Positions 25,404-36,100 of a stretch of DNA of 64,000 nt are shown piece by piece; the first letter of the stretch is position 1, and every line of letters starts with the position of its first letter. The stretch comes from Odoribacter sp. AF15-53. Its GTDB lineage: Bacteria; Bacteroidota; Bacteroidia; Bacteroidales; Marinifilaceae. The DNA lies in the NCBI RefSeq assembly GCF_003479425.1, contig NZ_QUHC01000001.1, positions 1,054,001-1,118,000 on the forward strand, given 5' to 3'. A model generated the notes under the pieces. It was given only the letters and a program-made list of their open reading frames with translations, was not told where the DNA came from and did not search any database. The translations under genes and the position numbers were made by a program.

Positions 25404-27695
25404 TTACCTGATTCTTTTCTCTGAAATTGAAGGTGGAACAGCATGATCTGACACCCCCCGCTTGTAATTAGGACGCCCACTCATCACGAAATGCAAATCC
25501 ATTCCTTCTTTAAGATCATCATAAGTGATGTATGACTTATCGTACTTCTTACCATTCAAATAAACCTCCTTCACGTATACATTTTTCTTCGACCAGTTCT
25601 TGGTTGTCACTCGAATATGCTTGCCATTACTCATTTCCATATCCACGGCAGCCAATCCCGGTGAACCCAAGTTGTAAATATTACTTGACGGAGCTGTGGG
25701 GTAAAAACCCATCGTGTTGAATATATACCAGGCTGACATCTGCCCGCAATCGTCATTCCCACTCAATGCATCCGGTGTATTCCCGTAAAAAGTATCCATG
25801 ATATAGCGTAACTTTTCCTGACATTTCCACGGTTGTTTCAGGTAATTGTAAAAATACAATATCTGATGACAAGGTTCATTACCATGCCAATATGCCCCAA
25901 TACGCCCTTGAATATCATGGGCCCCCGGAATATCATCGGCCATCTTGGTCACGAACATAGAATCCAACCTCTCCAACAACAAACGTTCACCCGCTTCATT
26001 GATATATCCCTGAATATCATGAGGTACATACCAGGAATATTGTAAAGTAAAACCTTCTGTAATATCCCCCCAACCATGCACGGAACCCGGTCCCTGATAC
26101 GCGATCGGAGAGAAAGGTGTACGCCAGTTCCCCTGACTATCCCGCCCACGCATATACTTGGTTTCCGGGTCTATCAAATTCTTATATGACAACGCACGTT
26201 TCATAAAGAAGCGATAATCTTCCGTTTTCCCCAACTTCTCGGCTACCTGGGCGATACAATAATCATCATAAGCATATTCCAAGCTCTTGGATACCGATTC
26301 TTTCTCCTTATCAAAAGGAACCCATCCCAATTTCGTGTATTCCGGCAGACAATCATAGTGCGGGTTTGTGGCAGTCGTTTTCATGGCCTCGTAAGCCCGC
26401 TCGTAATCAAATCCTTTCACATCTTTCATGATGGCGTCGGCAATCACGGACACGGCATGATAACCGATCATACACCACGTCTCGTTCCCGTAAAAAGACC
26501 AAATAGGCAACATGTGTTCCACACTTTTATCATAGTGTACTAGCATGGAATTGATAATATCCGCATTTATCTCCCGTTGCACCAAATTAAACAAGGGATG
26601 TAAAGCCCTGTACGTATCCCACAAAGAGAATACCGTATAATTCGTGAAACCTACCGCCTGTCCGATATTCTTATCCAACTCCCGGAAACGCCCGTCGGCA
26701 TCTTGGAAAATAAAGGGATGCAAGAAAGCATGATAAACAGAAGTATAAAAAGTCTCTTTTTGTTGTTGTGTTCCTTCTATCACGAACTTTGACAACTGTT
26801 CTTCCCACAACTTCTCCCCTTCCGCCTTCAAAGAAGCAAAATCCTTTCCTTCCAGTTCCTGCATATTGTTCGCGGCCCCCTCCGTGCTAACAGCAGAAAT
26901 AGCTACTTTCACGGTAATCATTTCGCCTTCCCGGGTCGGAAAACGCATCCAAAAACGTAAATCCTTTCCCCAAGCCTCCAAATGACTACGGAAACGTTTC
27001 GTGTTATAGATCACCGGTACCGTATCCTGCATGATACCAAAATCCTCGAATGGCCGGGAAAATACTGCCGTGAAATACACGTGACGTTCCGGTCCCCAAC
27101 CCTTCACCAGCTTATACCCGGTCAACGTGGAATCATTTTCTACCCGGAGATTACTCCACGGACAACTTTGCCAAAGCGTGTGATTCAAATCCAGCAAGAC
27201 AAAAGAGCTATCGGAGGCCGGATAAGTGAATCGTAAAATACCACTCCGTATACCAGAGGTCATTTCGGCCTTCACCCCGTAATCCAACAAATCTACCCCG
27301 TAATAATTCGGGGAAGCCCATTCCCGATCATGACTATAACGGGAACGATAACCGGAATCCGGTTTCTCGTGTGTTCCGGGAGTAAAATGAATCTTACCCG
27401 TACCCGGCATAAAAAGAAAATCTCCCAAATCCGGAATTCCCGTACCGCTCAAATGCGTTAAACTAAAACCAAGTAAGGTTGCGTGATCATACTTATACCC
27501 TGCCGCAGCATCATAATAATCAAAATCCGTGTCAGGACTGATCTGAATTCCACCGAAAGGAATCTGTGAACCGGGATAAATATTTCCGTACCCGGAAGTA
27601 CCAACCAACGGCCGCACGTACGAGATTAACGGCTGTTCCTGAGCATACACAAATTTACATGCCAGTAAAGCTAAAACAATAATGATATGTCTCAT
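25404..27695 (-). CDS. Glycoside hydrolase family 92 (alpha-mannosidase)
   Basis: A 763-residue exported enzyme; the signal peptide is LALLACKFVYAQ. GH92 hallmarks are YVRPLVGTSGYGNIYPGSQI then PFGGIQISPDTDF at the start, LGFSLTHLSGTGIPDLGDF, GNEPCHQILYFYNYL, and SGNDDCGQMSAWYIFNTMGF, which carries the acidic catalytic residues. GH92 enzymes remove alpha-linked mannose (mostly 1,2) by calcium-dependent inversion from N-glycans or yeast mannan. The ATG at 27695 is preferred over the TTG at 27698. A terminator at 27840 separates it from the SusC/SusD operon, so linkage to that locus is by position and not by transcript. Confidence 0.93.
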   Translation of the reverse strand: MRHIIIVLALLACKFVYAQEQPLISYVRPLVGTSGYGNIYPGSQIPFGGIQISPDTDFDYYDAAAGYKYDHATLLGFSLTHLSGTGIPDLGDFLFMPGTGKIHFTPGTHEKPDSGYRSRYSHDREWASPNYYGVDLLDYGVKAEMTSGIRSGILRFTYPASDSSFVLLDLNHTLWQSCPWSNLRVENDSTLTGYKLVKGWGPERHVYFTAVFSRPFEDFGIMQDTVPVIYNTKRFRSHLEAWGKDLRFWMRFPTREGEMITVKVAISAVSTEGAANNMQELEGKDFASLKAEGEKLWEEQLSKFVIEGTQQQKETFYTSVYHAFLHPFIFQDADGRFRELDKNIGQAVGFTNYTVFSLWDTYRALHPLFNLVQREINADIINSMLVHYDKSVEHMLPIWSFYGNETWCMIGYHAVSVIADAIMKDVKGFDYERAYEAMKTTATNPHYDCLPEYTKLGWVPFDKEKESVSKSLEYAYDDYCIAQVAEKLGKTEDYRFFMKRALSYKNLIDPETKYMRGRDSQGNWRTPFSPIAYQGPGSVHGWGDITEGFTLQYSWYVPHDIQGYINEAGERLLLERLDSMFVTKMADDIPGAHDIQGRIGAYWHGNEPCHQILYFYNYLKQPWKCQEKLRYIMDTFYGNTPDALSGNDDCGQMSAWYIFNTMGFYPTAPSSNIYNLGSPGLAAVDMEMSNGKHIRVTTKNWSKKNVYVKEVYLNGKKYDKSYITYDDLKEGMDLHFVMSGRPNYKRGVSDHAVPPSISEKRIR

Positions 27696-27839
27696 CAATT
27701 CAATATTTATAATAACAATTTATTCTTCCGATGTCCTTGGACTATTTTCCTCCCTCAATCACATCTTGATGAAATGCATCCAACATTTCAAGTTTAACAA
27801 CATCACTATCACATGCCATTATCGGTATATATAAAAATC

Positions 27840-27882
27840 AAACGTCCGGGTTTACACTAATTTGATATAAATCCAGACGTTT
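27840..27882 (-). terminator. Terminator after the SusC/SusD operon
   Basis: AAACGTC plus GG pairs with CC plus GACGTTT across 27840-27882, just past the stop of the TlpA-like gene, and reads into GATTTTTAT on the minus strand. It marks the end of the uptake operon before the GH92 gene. Confidence 0.7.
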
Positions 27883-27892
27883 TTTGAATCTA

Positions 27893-29248
27893 TTATTTTA
27901 CACTATTCAATATTGTTTCAATCTCTTCTTTTTCAGAAGGACGAGTCGCAAAAGCCGTAATAATTTTAAAATCCCTGTCGATCAAAATAAAACGAGGAAT
28001 AGAAGCCAGATCCCAAGACTCCTGCAAAGCATAAGGATCAGCCAAATATTCCTTAATACGAGGAGGAATCCCTCCCTTTTCTAATTTCTCTTTCCAACGT
28101 TTCACCTCCAAATCAATAGATATTCCAACAAATTGAATCCCGGGATATTTTTCACTTAATTCCTGAAAACGAGGCATCTGAGCCAAACAAGGTAAACACC
28201 AAGTAGCCCATATATCCACGAACAACGGTTTTCCCTTCAGATCACTTAATTTCAATTCATTCCCGTCAATATCTTTCAAAAGGATATCCGGAGCCAAACG
28301 ACCTTCCATCAAAATCGCTCTTCTTTGTAACTTAGCTGAAAACGCTTGTTTTAAATCTTTGTTTTGGATTTTCTGCGTGAAATCTTTATACAATTTATAG
28401 TCTGCCTTCTTCAGTCCACTGTCCAATAAACTCGCATTCTCCTGTACTTTCATCAATTCCAAAAATGTCACCGATTGTGGAAACTCAAATACATTGGAAG
28501 AATAGCATTCACCCAACACATCCCGAACTTCCGCAAGTTCCAGATAATCATCAGAAGTTGTCAATTCTTTCAACAACGGTTCAACAAAGAGTTTAATCGT
28601 CTGGTAGAAAACATTTTTCTTTTCCTGTTTCACCTCCGCCGTGTCATCCCATCTACTCAATTGTCCGTACGAAAAATAATCCAAATAAATTTGCACTTGA
28701 CAAGCTTTAACTCGAATAGCTTCCAATTCGCGGAACCGATCATCTACTTTCGTCAACCGATTCAATTCTTGCAACCGAACCCCGATCAGAGAATCTATCT
28801 TTATCCGACACTCATCAAAAGTCGGTATTCTGCTATTTGAATCCAAGGCCCATTTCATAGGATCAAACATCTTCCAGCCACTTAATCGTTCACGTCCTTT
28901 TAAGTAAACATTTGCCTCTTCCCCTACTCCTTGAAATTGTCCACGAGCTACAGAATGCCCCAACTTCACTTTCAAATCATCCCCAGGCGACAAATACAAC
29001 AAATTATGACCGATCAAGTAATAAGTCGGTCGTTTCAATTTCAACTCCAACTGAAACAAACCGTTAGAATCAACCTCGATCAACATTTTACGGTCATGTA
29101 TATTTACAGCAATTCCACAATTTTTTATTTCTACTTTTTTTATTTTGAAATCCTTCAACGAGCCGGATATCTTAACGATACCCGCACTCGCAGAAAAGAA
29201 TGTAGTAAATACAAATACTAACAATACTATTATCTTCTTCATTTCCAT
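27893..29248 (-). CDS. Exported thioredoxin-like protein (TlpA/ResA type, DUF4369-like N-terminus)
   Basis: A 451-residue protein with a signal peptide (VFTTFFSASA). The first 120 residues (IVKISGSLKDFKIKKVEIKN and LELKLKRPTYYLIG) form a beta-rich region like DUF4369. The middle is helical. The last 150 residues are a TlpA-type thioredoxin domain, PDILLKDIDGNELKLSDLKG followed by the active site WATWCLPC. It probably keeps thiols reduced in the periplasm or acts on the imported cargo. It is the last gene of the SusC/SusD operon, 6 bases after the preceding stop. Such redoxins are often the final gene of non-saccharide SusC/SusD loci in Bacteroidetes. Confidence 0.85.
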   Translation of the reverse strand: MEMKKIIVLLVFVFTTFFSASAGIVKISGSLKDFKIKKVEIKNCGIAVNIHDRKMLIEVDSNGLFQLELKLKRPTYYLIGHNLLYLSPGDDLKVKLGHSVARGQFQGVGEEANVYLKGRERLSGWKMFDPMKWALDSNSRIPTFDECRIKIDSLIGVRLQELNRLTKVDDRFRELEAIRVKACQVQIYLDYFSYGQLSRWDDTAEVKQEKKNVFYQTIKLFVEPLLKELTTSDDYLELAEVRDVLGECYSSNVFEFPQSVTFLELMKVQENASLLDSGLKKADYKLYKDFTQKIQNKDLKQAFSAKLQRRAILMEGRLAPDILLKDIDGNELKLSDLKGKPLFVDIWATWCLPCLAQMPRFQELSEKYPGIQFVGISIDLEVKRWKEKLEKGGIPPRIKEYLADPYALQESWDLASIPRFILIDRDFKIITAFATRPSEKEEIETILNSVK

Positions 29249-29254
29249 ATTTTT

Positions 29255-30796
29255 TTAATTAGCAGCTCTCCAACTCATTTTTTTAATCTTTGTCAAACCT
29301 GTCCAACAAGAATTTGGCACAGGAGTTACCTCCACCTTATCCGGATTCATGTCTTGAATATATTTACGTAACGTACCTCCATTCGTATTATTATAAGTCG
29401 CCACGTAAACCGGATTAGCAGAAGGTTCTATCTGGGTATCACACTTCAACATCGTTATTTGATCTTCTCCGAAATCCTCCAATAAATAACATTTTTCGTT
29501 CCCCTTATTATAATCATAAGCATACAATCGCGAACCGACCGCATAAAATACTACTGTACGACGAGAAGAGAAAGCGTAAAAATCCGCTTTATCAAAATCT
29601 ATCGCCAGAGAAGAGCTAATCGTGTAAGCATCTCGTTTCGCCACACTGGATGAGACATAAAACTTATAAATATAAAATTCTCCGGAGCCATCTTTAAGAA
29701 GAGCGAAAGAATTACCATTCGTCGATCCCCCATCCGTGTTAAACGTGTTTTCTCCATACACCATCGTACGTCCCGTTTTGCGCTGGTCCCAATCAAAAGG
29801 ATCACCTTCCACATCATTCATTGTTTTTGAGAACGAATCAAATGAAGACGCCACTCGCATAAAGCGTTCATTCGTTTCATCATACCATACAATTCCATTA
29901 TAGCTGTTCAAACTGTACAATAAATAAGGTTTAGCTTTTAACCAAACATTAGGATTTGACTCTTCTCTATTTACAGGATCCATATAATAATCTCCCCCCA
30001 ACATAAAGGACGATCCGACAAATATATACCCATTGTTACAAACAACAGCCCGATCATAAGTACTGGCAACATTTCCCAAATTATCTTTTATACGTGGAAT
30101 AATATCCACCGGCACAAAGTCCGAATCGTAAGATTGAGATAAATACAATAATTTAGAGAATACATCCGTCTCATTTCCCTTAAACGTTTTACGATCCATG
30201 GAATAAGCCTGGGATTTTGTCAACACCCACAATTTGATATTCTTATCATTATTATTGTAACCAGTGTGAATTACATCCACAGGATCTCTCAAAACAGGTA
30301 AACCGCTATCTGCCAATAAATCCCTACATAATACAGTATCAGTGCTCATTGCCAACATTTGTACATCCGCTTCGCCTTCCCGGTTTTCTCCGATCAACAG
30401 GATACCCCTTGAATAAGGAGCCCCGACATTAAGTGAGGCTGTTGCGACTGCCACAAGATCAGTCTGGCGGTCAATTACTCTAAAATACAACGTATAACTA
30501 CGAGGATCCAGTTTTACCGGGTAATCCAACGTGCGTGTTGTCCCCAATAAAACAGTACTATTATAAGCCACGTTAGCCCTCCATTCGTACTGGAACCGTG
30601 TCGTATCCTCTGGATCTGCCATCGTCATAGTAACTTTAGGATCAATCTTTAAAGTCGTTACTCCCATCGTCACATTATAACTACCATTTATCCCCTCGAT
30701 AGTAGTTTCATTTACATCATGATAATCGTAAGAACCCTTGTCATCATAACAGGCTGCAAAAAATATTCCTAACAATACATATAATACTTTCTTCAT
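29255..30796 (-). CDS. PKD-like surface lipoprotein of the SusC/SusD operon
   Basis: A 513-residue lipoprotein (LLGIFFAACYDD, lipobox FAAC). After the anchor comes YDYHDVNETTIEGINGSYNV, then Ig/PKD-like beta sandwiches (about residues 30-130). The rest resembles a propeller: repeats such as NGYIFVGSSF, GEFYIYKFYV and SRLYAYDYNKGN. It matches the general pattern of PKD-like family proteins that accompany SusC/SusD-DUF4843 loci. Probable role: a surface accessory binding protein. Start and end are tightly packed with its neighbours. Ligand unknown. Confidence 0.72.
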   Translation of the reverse strand: MKKVLYVLLGIFFAACYDDKGSYDYHDVNETTIEGINGSYNVTMGVTTLKIDPKVTMTMADPEDTTRFQYEWRANVAYNSTVLLGTTRTLDYPVKLDPRSYTLYFRVIDRQTDLVAVATASLNVGAPYSRGILLIGENREGEADVQMLAMSTDTVLCRDLLADSGLPVLRDPVDVIHTGYNNNDKNIKLWVLTKSQAYSMDRKTFKGNETDVFSKLLYLSQSYDSDFVPVDIIPRIKDNLGNVASTYDRAVVCNNGYIFVGSSFMLGGDYYMDPVNREESNPNVWLKAKPYLLYSLNSYNGIVWYDETNERFMRVASSFDSFSKTMNDVEGDPFDWDQRKTGRTMVYGENTFNTDGGSTNGNSFALLKDGSGEFYIYKFYVSSSVAKRDAYTISSSLAIDFDKADFYAFSSRRTVVFYAVGSRLYAYDYNKGNEKCYLLEDFGEDQITMLKCDTQIEPSANPVYVATYNNTNGGTLRKYIQDMNPDKVEVTPVPNSCWTGLTKIKKMSWRAAN

Positions 30797-30823
30797 AATC
30801 TTCTCAATTAATAGAGTAACACA

Positions 30824-31696
30824 TCAATCATAATAACCTTCATCCGGAATCCAAGGTACCCCGATTTTAGATGCCCAAGGACAACCGCTAAAATACATCA
30901 GACGTCCATCATCTTCCAACACCGGATCTTTAGCATTATACCGATCAATTAAAAGCTGAGACATCGTTTTTGCAATCAAACTCTGTAACACCGTCGGCAT
31001 TGTTGTCGTACTCATAAAATCATTATATGTCAAATCAAAACGCTCGCAAATCATCTCTAGCTTCTTACGGCTGAAAGCCCCCCAATACCCCGATTCTGCA
31101 CCATCATTATAAGGAGAACTATCCGTTCCGATCCATACCGTTGGCCTGACCATCATATCACTAAACCGGATTTCATGCAAGGATGCATCAAAATGTTCAC
31201 GAACATCTCCACTCGTAAAACCTTTCACTGCATCCCATTCCGGAAAAGCAAGTTTGAAATACTGATTTTCTACCAATTTCAACCCTAAAACCTTTTCTCC
31301 ATGCTGGAGAGATTCGGTACGTATTAACCTGACGGGAACCATCGCCATATATTCCCCGGCCCCAATCATAATATCGTTCTCCAGCGGCAGATAATCCACA
31401 TTCACCACGGCTGTAGTGCTATCCGGATTTACTTCTACCCGAAAAGTTCGATCATAATCCTTCACAGAACCGGTAACCATCACTTTTATATCAACCGTGG
31501 CCGTATCCGCATTTCCCAATTGCATGAATTGCACCTCTGTGAAGGGCTGATAAGGCCAAGTGCGTTCATTTCCCCACGAGCTTCCCCATTGCACCGCAAA
31601 ATACACTCCCTCCAATCCTTCATAATCCATCAAATCTTTTTCACACCCCGATAAAAAGATCGGTAACATCAATATATAATAGAATATCTTTTTCAT
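30824..31696 (-). CDS. DUF4843-like surface lipoprotein
   Basis: A 290-residue lipoprotein (LPIFLSGCEKD). The first half contains a Calx-beta-like pattern (VDIKVMVTGSVKDYDRTFRV, then AVVNVDYLPLENDIMIGAG), and the whole fits the DUF4843 family found beside SusC/SusD. It lies 6 bases after the susD stop and 27 bases before the PKD-like gene. It is likely a surface-exposed binding subunit of the same uptake complex. Confidence 0.75.
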   Translation of the reverse strand: MKKIFYYILMLPIFLSGCEKDLMDYEGLEGVYFAVQWGSSWGNERTWPYQPFTEVQFMQLGNADTATVDIKVMVTGSVKDYDRTFRVEVNPDSTTAVVNVDYLPLENDIMIGAGEYMAMVPVRLIRTESLQHGEKVLGLKLVENQYFKLAFPEWDAVKGFTSGDVREHFDASLHEIRFSDMMVRPTVWIGTDSSPYNDGAESGYWGAFSRKKLEMICERFDLTYNDFMSTTTMPTVLQSLIAKTMSQLLIDRYNAKDPVLEDDGRLMYFSGCPWASKIGVPWIPDEGYYD

Positions 31697-31702
31697 AATT
31701 CA

Positions 31703-33181
31703 CTATTTAGAAGTATCCGTATTCGTTCTTTGACTGGTTTCACTATCCGGTAGCGGAACAACATATTTATTCAACTCAACATTCATCGTTCCGCTTGCCT
31801 GCGTTCCATCAGGAATATTCACAATCTCTTTCCGTTTATAGAAAAAGAACATTTGCCCCTCACCCAACATCTCCTTTCGATATTCCGAAGCAATATAATT
31901 TTTTAATCCATCGACTGTCGGATAAACACTGAAACAATTCCGGGCATTACGAAGGGTATTCAAATAACCGACAGCTTCATCCAAATCATCACAACATTCC
32001 GCGGCGATCAAATACACCTCGCTCAATCGGATCAACGGTACCATGTAACGATAAGTTCTCGTACCGGAATTATCCTCGAAATCTTCATATTTTCGGTGAT
32101 ATAAAACCGAATTCCCGTTATTATTATAAGTCGCCCAAATTTTGTAGCGATAATCATTCTTATCATCATACAACTCTTCAACCCGTCCGCTATTCAAAGT
32201 TCCGGCAAAAGTCAAGATTTTTGCCGTCTCAAGAGTAGGGGCAAACAGCGTCTCATGAATTGTCCCACGGGAAGAATTATAACAACCAAATAATACCTCA
32301 GTTGAAAACACTCGGTCAGGAGTAGAACTACTTGTTGCGGCCGCATTCGTTACAAATGGAAACAATTCCGTACCCGAATCCCGAACGGCCTTCAATATTT
32401 CTATCGCCGTAGCGTATGCCAAAGTCCTATCACCTCCCCACAAATAAACTCTGGCTAACAAAGCTTTCACCGCATAATAATTCATTCTGAATTGACGTAA
32501 ATTCACATCCGTATCGTCATACACGTTTTTATTCTCAACTAAATAAGGATCAGACATCTTCAACAAATCTAAAGCATCCTTCAAATCTTTTATCACCAAC
32601 TCCAACGCTTCCGTCCCGGGTAACAGGGATGACATCTGTTGTTTAGACGTTGTCTGATAAGGGATACTCTCTTTGCTCAACTCGGAAGGAATCGGCCCAA
32701 AAAGCCGCAACATATCAAAATGCAGCATGCCACGCAACGCCAAAGCTTCCCCCTTGATCATGCTGAAATAAGGCTCGGGTAAATTATCATTCTTCTCTCC
32801 GCATTTTTCAATAATCGTGTTACAATTAGCTATCACCAAATAGCACTTCTTCCACATATTATCAAACAACGTCTTTTCATTCGTTCCAGTAAAAATTAAC
32901 TTTATATACTGATGAAAAGCGTGCGTTGATGATGAAAAATTCGTGTAATACTGTCCCATGGCATCCAAAGCCCCAGCCGTCAAATCCAACCCGTACAATT
33001 GGGTTGTATTCAATTCTATATAAACACCATTCAATGCTTTCACAAAACCTTCACGATCCTTAAAAAGCATGTCCTCTGATAGCCTATCTGAAGGTGTAAC
33101 ATTAATCCAAGATTCACAGGAACACAAGGACATCAGGATAATTAGCAATCCATTACTTATTATATATCTCAGTTTTTTCAT
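31703..33181 (-). CDS. SusD/RagB-family outer-membrane lipoprotein
   Basis: A 492-residue lipoprotein (ILMSLCSCESW). The SusD-like N-terminus ITPSDRLSE-type region (here INVTPSDRLSEDMLFKD) is followed by tetratricopeptide-type helices (ALALRGMLHFDMLRLFGPIP, AVKALLARVYLWGGDRTLAY), and the C-terminal RYMVPLIRLSEVYLIAAECC is the RagB signature. It forms the lid of the SusC channel and captures the substrate at the cell surface. It starts 12 bases after susC. The substrate is not shown by the sequence. Confidence 0.92.
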   Translation of the reverse strand: MKKLRYIISNGLLIILMSLCSCESWINVTPSDRLSEDMLFKDREGFVKALNGVYIELNTTQLYGLDLTAGALDAMGQYYTNFSSSTHAFHQYIKLIFTGTNEKTLFDNMWKKCYLVIANCNTIIEKCGEKNDNLPEPYFSMIKGEALALRGMLHFDMLRLFGPIPSELSKESIPYQTTSKQQMSSLLPGTEALELVIKDLKDALDLLKMSDPYLVENKNVYDDTDVNLRQFRMNYYAVKALLARVYLWGGDRTLAYATAIEILKAVRDSGTELFPFVTNAAATSSSTPDRVFSTEVLFGCYNSSRGTIHETLFAPTLETAKILTFAGTLNSGRVEELYDDKNDYRYKIWATYNNNGNSVLYHRKYEDFEDNSGTRTYRYMVPLIRLSEVYLIAAECCDDLDEAVGYLNTLRNARNCFSVYPTVDGLKNYIASEYRKEMLGEGQMFFFYKRKEIVNIPDGTQASGTMNVELNKYVVPLPDSETSQRTNTDTSK

Positions 33182-33192
33182 CTCAAATCATT

Positions 33193-36100
33193 TTAAAATC
33201 TCAAACCTAAAGACATCGAAACCGAACGAGCAAACGGGTAATCAATTCCCCTTTCATTTTTCACGGTAGACACTCTAAAAATATCATTCATGTAGACCCT
33301 CACGTTAAATGAAGAAGCACCGATAGTTCGCAGCCATTTCCCTTGAGATTCATACCCCATCGAAATAGACTCTCCCGAGAAGACATTATTGTCAGCAACG
33401 AAACGAGAAGACATCGGAGTCTCGTCGGTTGTTGAAATAGCTTTAAATTTTGCGTTATCGCCAGGCTGTTTCCAACGATCATACAAAGCCCGCTTATCTT
33501 GATTATAATAAGCATCATCCACGGAAATATTCTCCACCTTCTCGTACAATGTAGAAAGGAATATCTGTCCTCCCACCCGGTAACGGAAATTAGCCGAAAT
33601 AGAAAAACCTTTATAATAAAACGAGGTCCCGATAACACCTTCAAAATCCGGATCACTATTCCCGACAACAACCTCGTCATCATAACTATGCGTGAAAGTT
33701 TGAGTTCCATCTTTACGAATAAAGATTTCACGACCCGTGATTGCATCAATACCTGCCGAACGAACTGCCCATAAATCAGAAGGACTACCACCGTCATAAT
33801 ACCTCAGCATATTTTTCGATTTATTATCCGCGTTAAACTTATCCAGATACCGACTAACATTCCGGTACTCGGAAGCCAAATGACGTAATGTCGCATTCAC
33901 GGACCAAAGCACATTTTCACGTTTTATCATTGCATAATTCAACATAACCGTGTACCCCTTCGTCAATTGTTCTCCAACATTTGTGGGCGAGGAAGTCGTT
34001 CCTGTCGACGAAGGCATCCCGACATATACTAGCAACGGGTCTGTTTTCTTCGAAAAATAATCGAAATTCACTCGCAAACGATTATCCAATAAATACAAAT
34101 CAAAACCGATATTACGATCCAACGTTTTTTGCCATTCCAAATCCTCGTTTCCAAACGTCTTGATCAACGTGCTCACCCCCCACGGGTTTGTATGATGACT
34201 ATTATACTCGTAAATCTTCATAGCGATATAGGCATCAAAATTCTGATTACCGGGATTCCCGATAGAAGCTCTCAATTTCAACTGATCTATCCATTCTACA
34301 CCTTCAAAGAATGCTTCATTATGTACATTCCATCCCAACCCCACTGACCAAGTATTAGTGAACAACTTATTGACTCCGAAAACTGAAGCCCCGTCTGCAC
34401 GCCAACTGGCATCGAACAAATAACGATTCCGATAAGAATAACCTAAATTCACATAATAACTAGCTGTTCTACGTTTCACTTCTTGGAATACTTTGTTATC
34501 CTTATTATAATCTTGAGCAAAGATTGGATTTGAAAACTCATCATCAATAAAACCACGCATCGTGTAACCGCTTACATCTGAAGAAGACTGGGTAAAACGC
34601 ATCCCGGCAACAGCATTCACCATGTGGCGCTCAGCCAACAATTTACCGTAAGTAACACTCAAATCACCATCATACCCGAAAATATATTTGTTGGATTCCG
34701 TGTATTCTCCCTTTTTATCCGTCTCGACACCCACGTACGCTGCATTAAAAGGAGAAGAAAATTTCTGGGCCAACTCACTCGATTTATTTAACCCGATCTT
34801 TCCTCTTACCTGCAACTCTTCAACCGGCCGCCAGTTCATTTCGAAATTATTCGTAAAACCAAAAGTTTTGGTATGATCAAAATTATTATTACATAAATCA
34901 TAATAAGGCCCATATACATTCTCCGTTTTCATTGAAAATGTCGAAAGATCCAAATAAGAATAAGATTCCAGAATTTTTACCGGATCTCCATTCTCATCCG
35001 TCTTACGGAAATAAGGATTCACTCGGGCAAATTTGGAAAAAGGTACACTTTCCCTTTTGGCTATAGTATAATCAACATTAAACGAATTAGTAAAAGATAA
35101 CTGCCCTTTACGATACATCAACCGAACATTTCCATTTACTACATCCCGATCAGATCCTTTCATTACCCCCTGAGTCTTACCGTAACTCACACCTATACCG
35201 TAACGAAAACTCTCATCACCACCTTCAAGAAATACATTATGCTTATGAGTTGTTGCAAACCGTAAAGGTTCATTCAACCAATAGGTATCTACTCCCCTCC
35301 GCACTTCGGCTAAACGATTGTTATATTTAACTTCTTGCGCAACAGCCCCCAGATATCCGTCGGGTCCCATACTCTGGTAAATCGCCCCACAAAGTAACTC
35401 GTATTCCAATTTTTCTTCGGCATTCATCAAATTATAATCCGACAAATCGGCAAAAGTAAAATTTAAGTTTCCTGTATAATTCAACCTCAACTGCCCGGCT
35501 TCCGGAGCTTTCGTTTCTACAACAACAACACCATTGGCTGCTTTTGCCCCGTAAATTGCGGTGGCTGCCGCATCCTTCAATATGGTGATACTTGCCACTC
35601 TATCCACACTCAAATCACTAATTGTTGCCAATGTCGATTCAAAACCGTCCAGAATGAACAATGGTTGATTGGGATCTGTATTATATTCTTCAGTCAAACC
35701 AATAACACTAGTCTTACCACGAATCTCAATATTCGGCAAATGATTCGGGTCAGAACCAAATTCATTATTTTCCATGATCGCAAAAGCGGGATCCAAAGTC
35801 TTCAAACTTTGTAAAATATTAGAATTACCAACCATCTTCAACTCTTTCGTCGTGAATGTTGTTGAAGAACCCGTGAAACTCTCTTTTTTACGAGTAAATA
35901 TACCGGTAACAACCACTTCATCAACCTGTTTCACATCTTCCCGCAGCACAACATTAATCGTGTCCTTCCCCTGATACTTTATTTCTTGAGATTCCATCCC
36001 GATAAACGAATATATCAGTAAAAAATCTTCTTTCATCTGAGGTAATCTCAATGCATACATTCCGTCTTGATCTGTCACAGCACCTAATGTTGTTCCTTTA

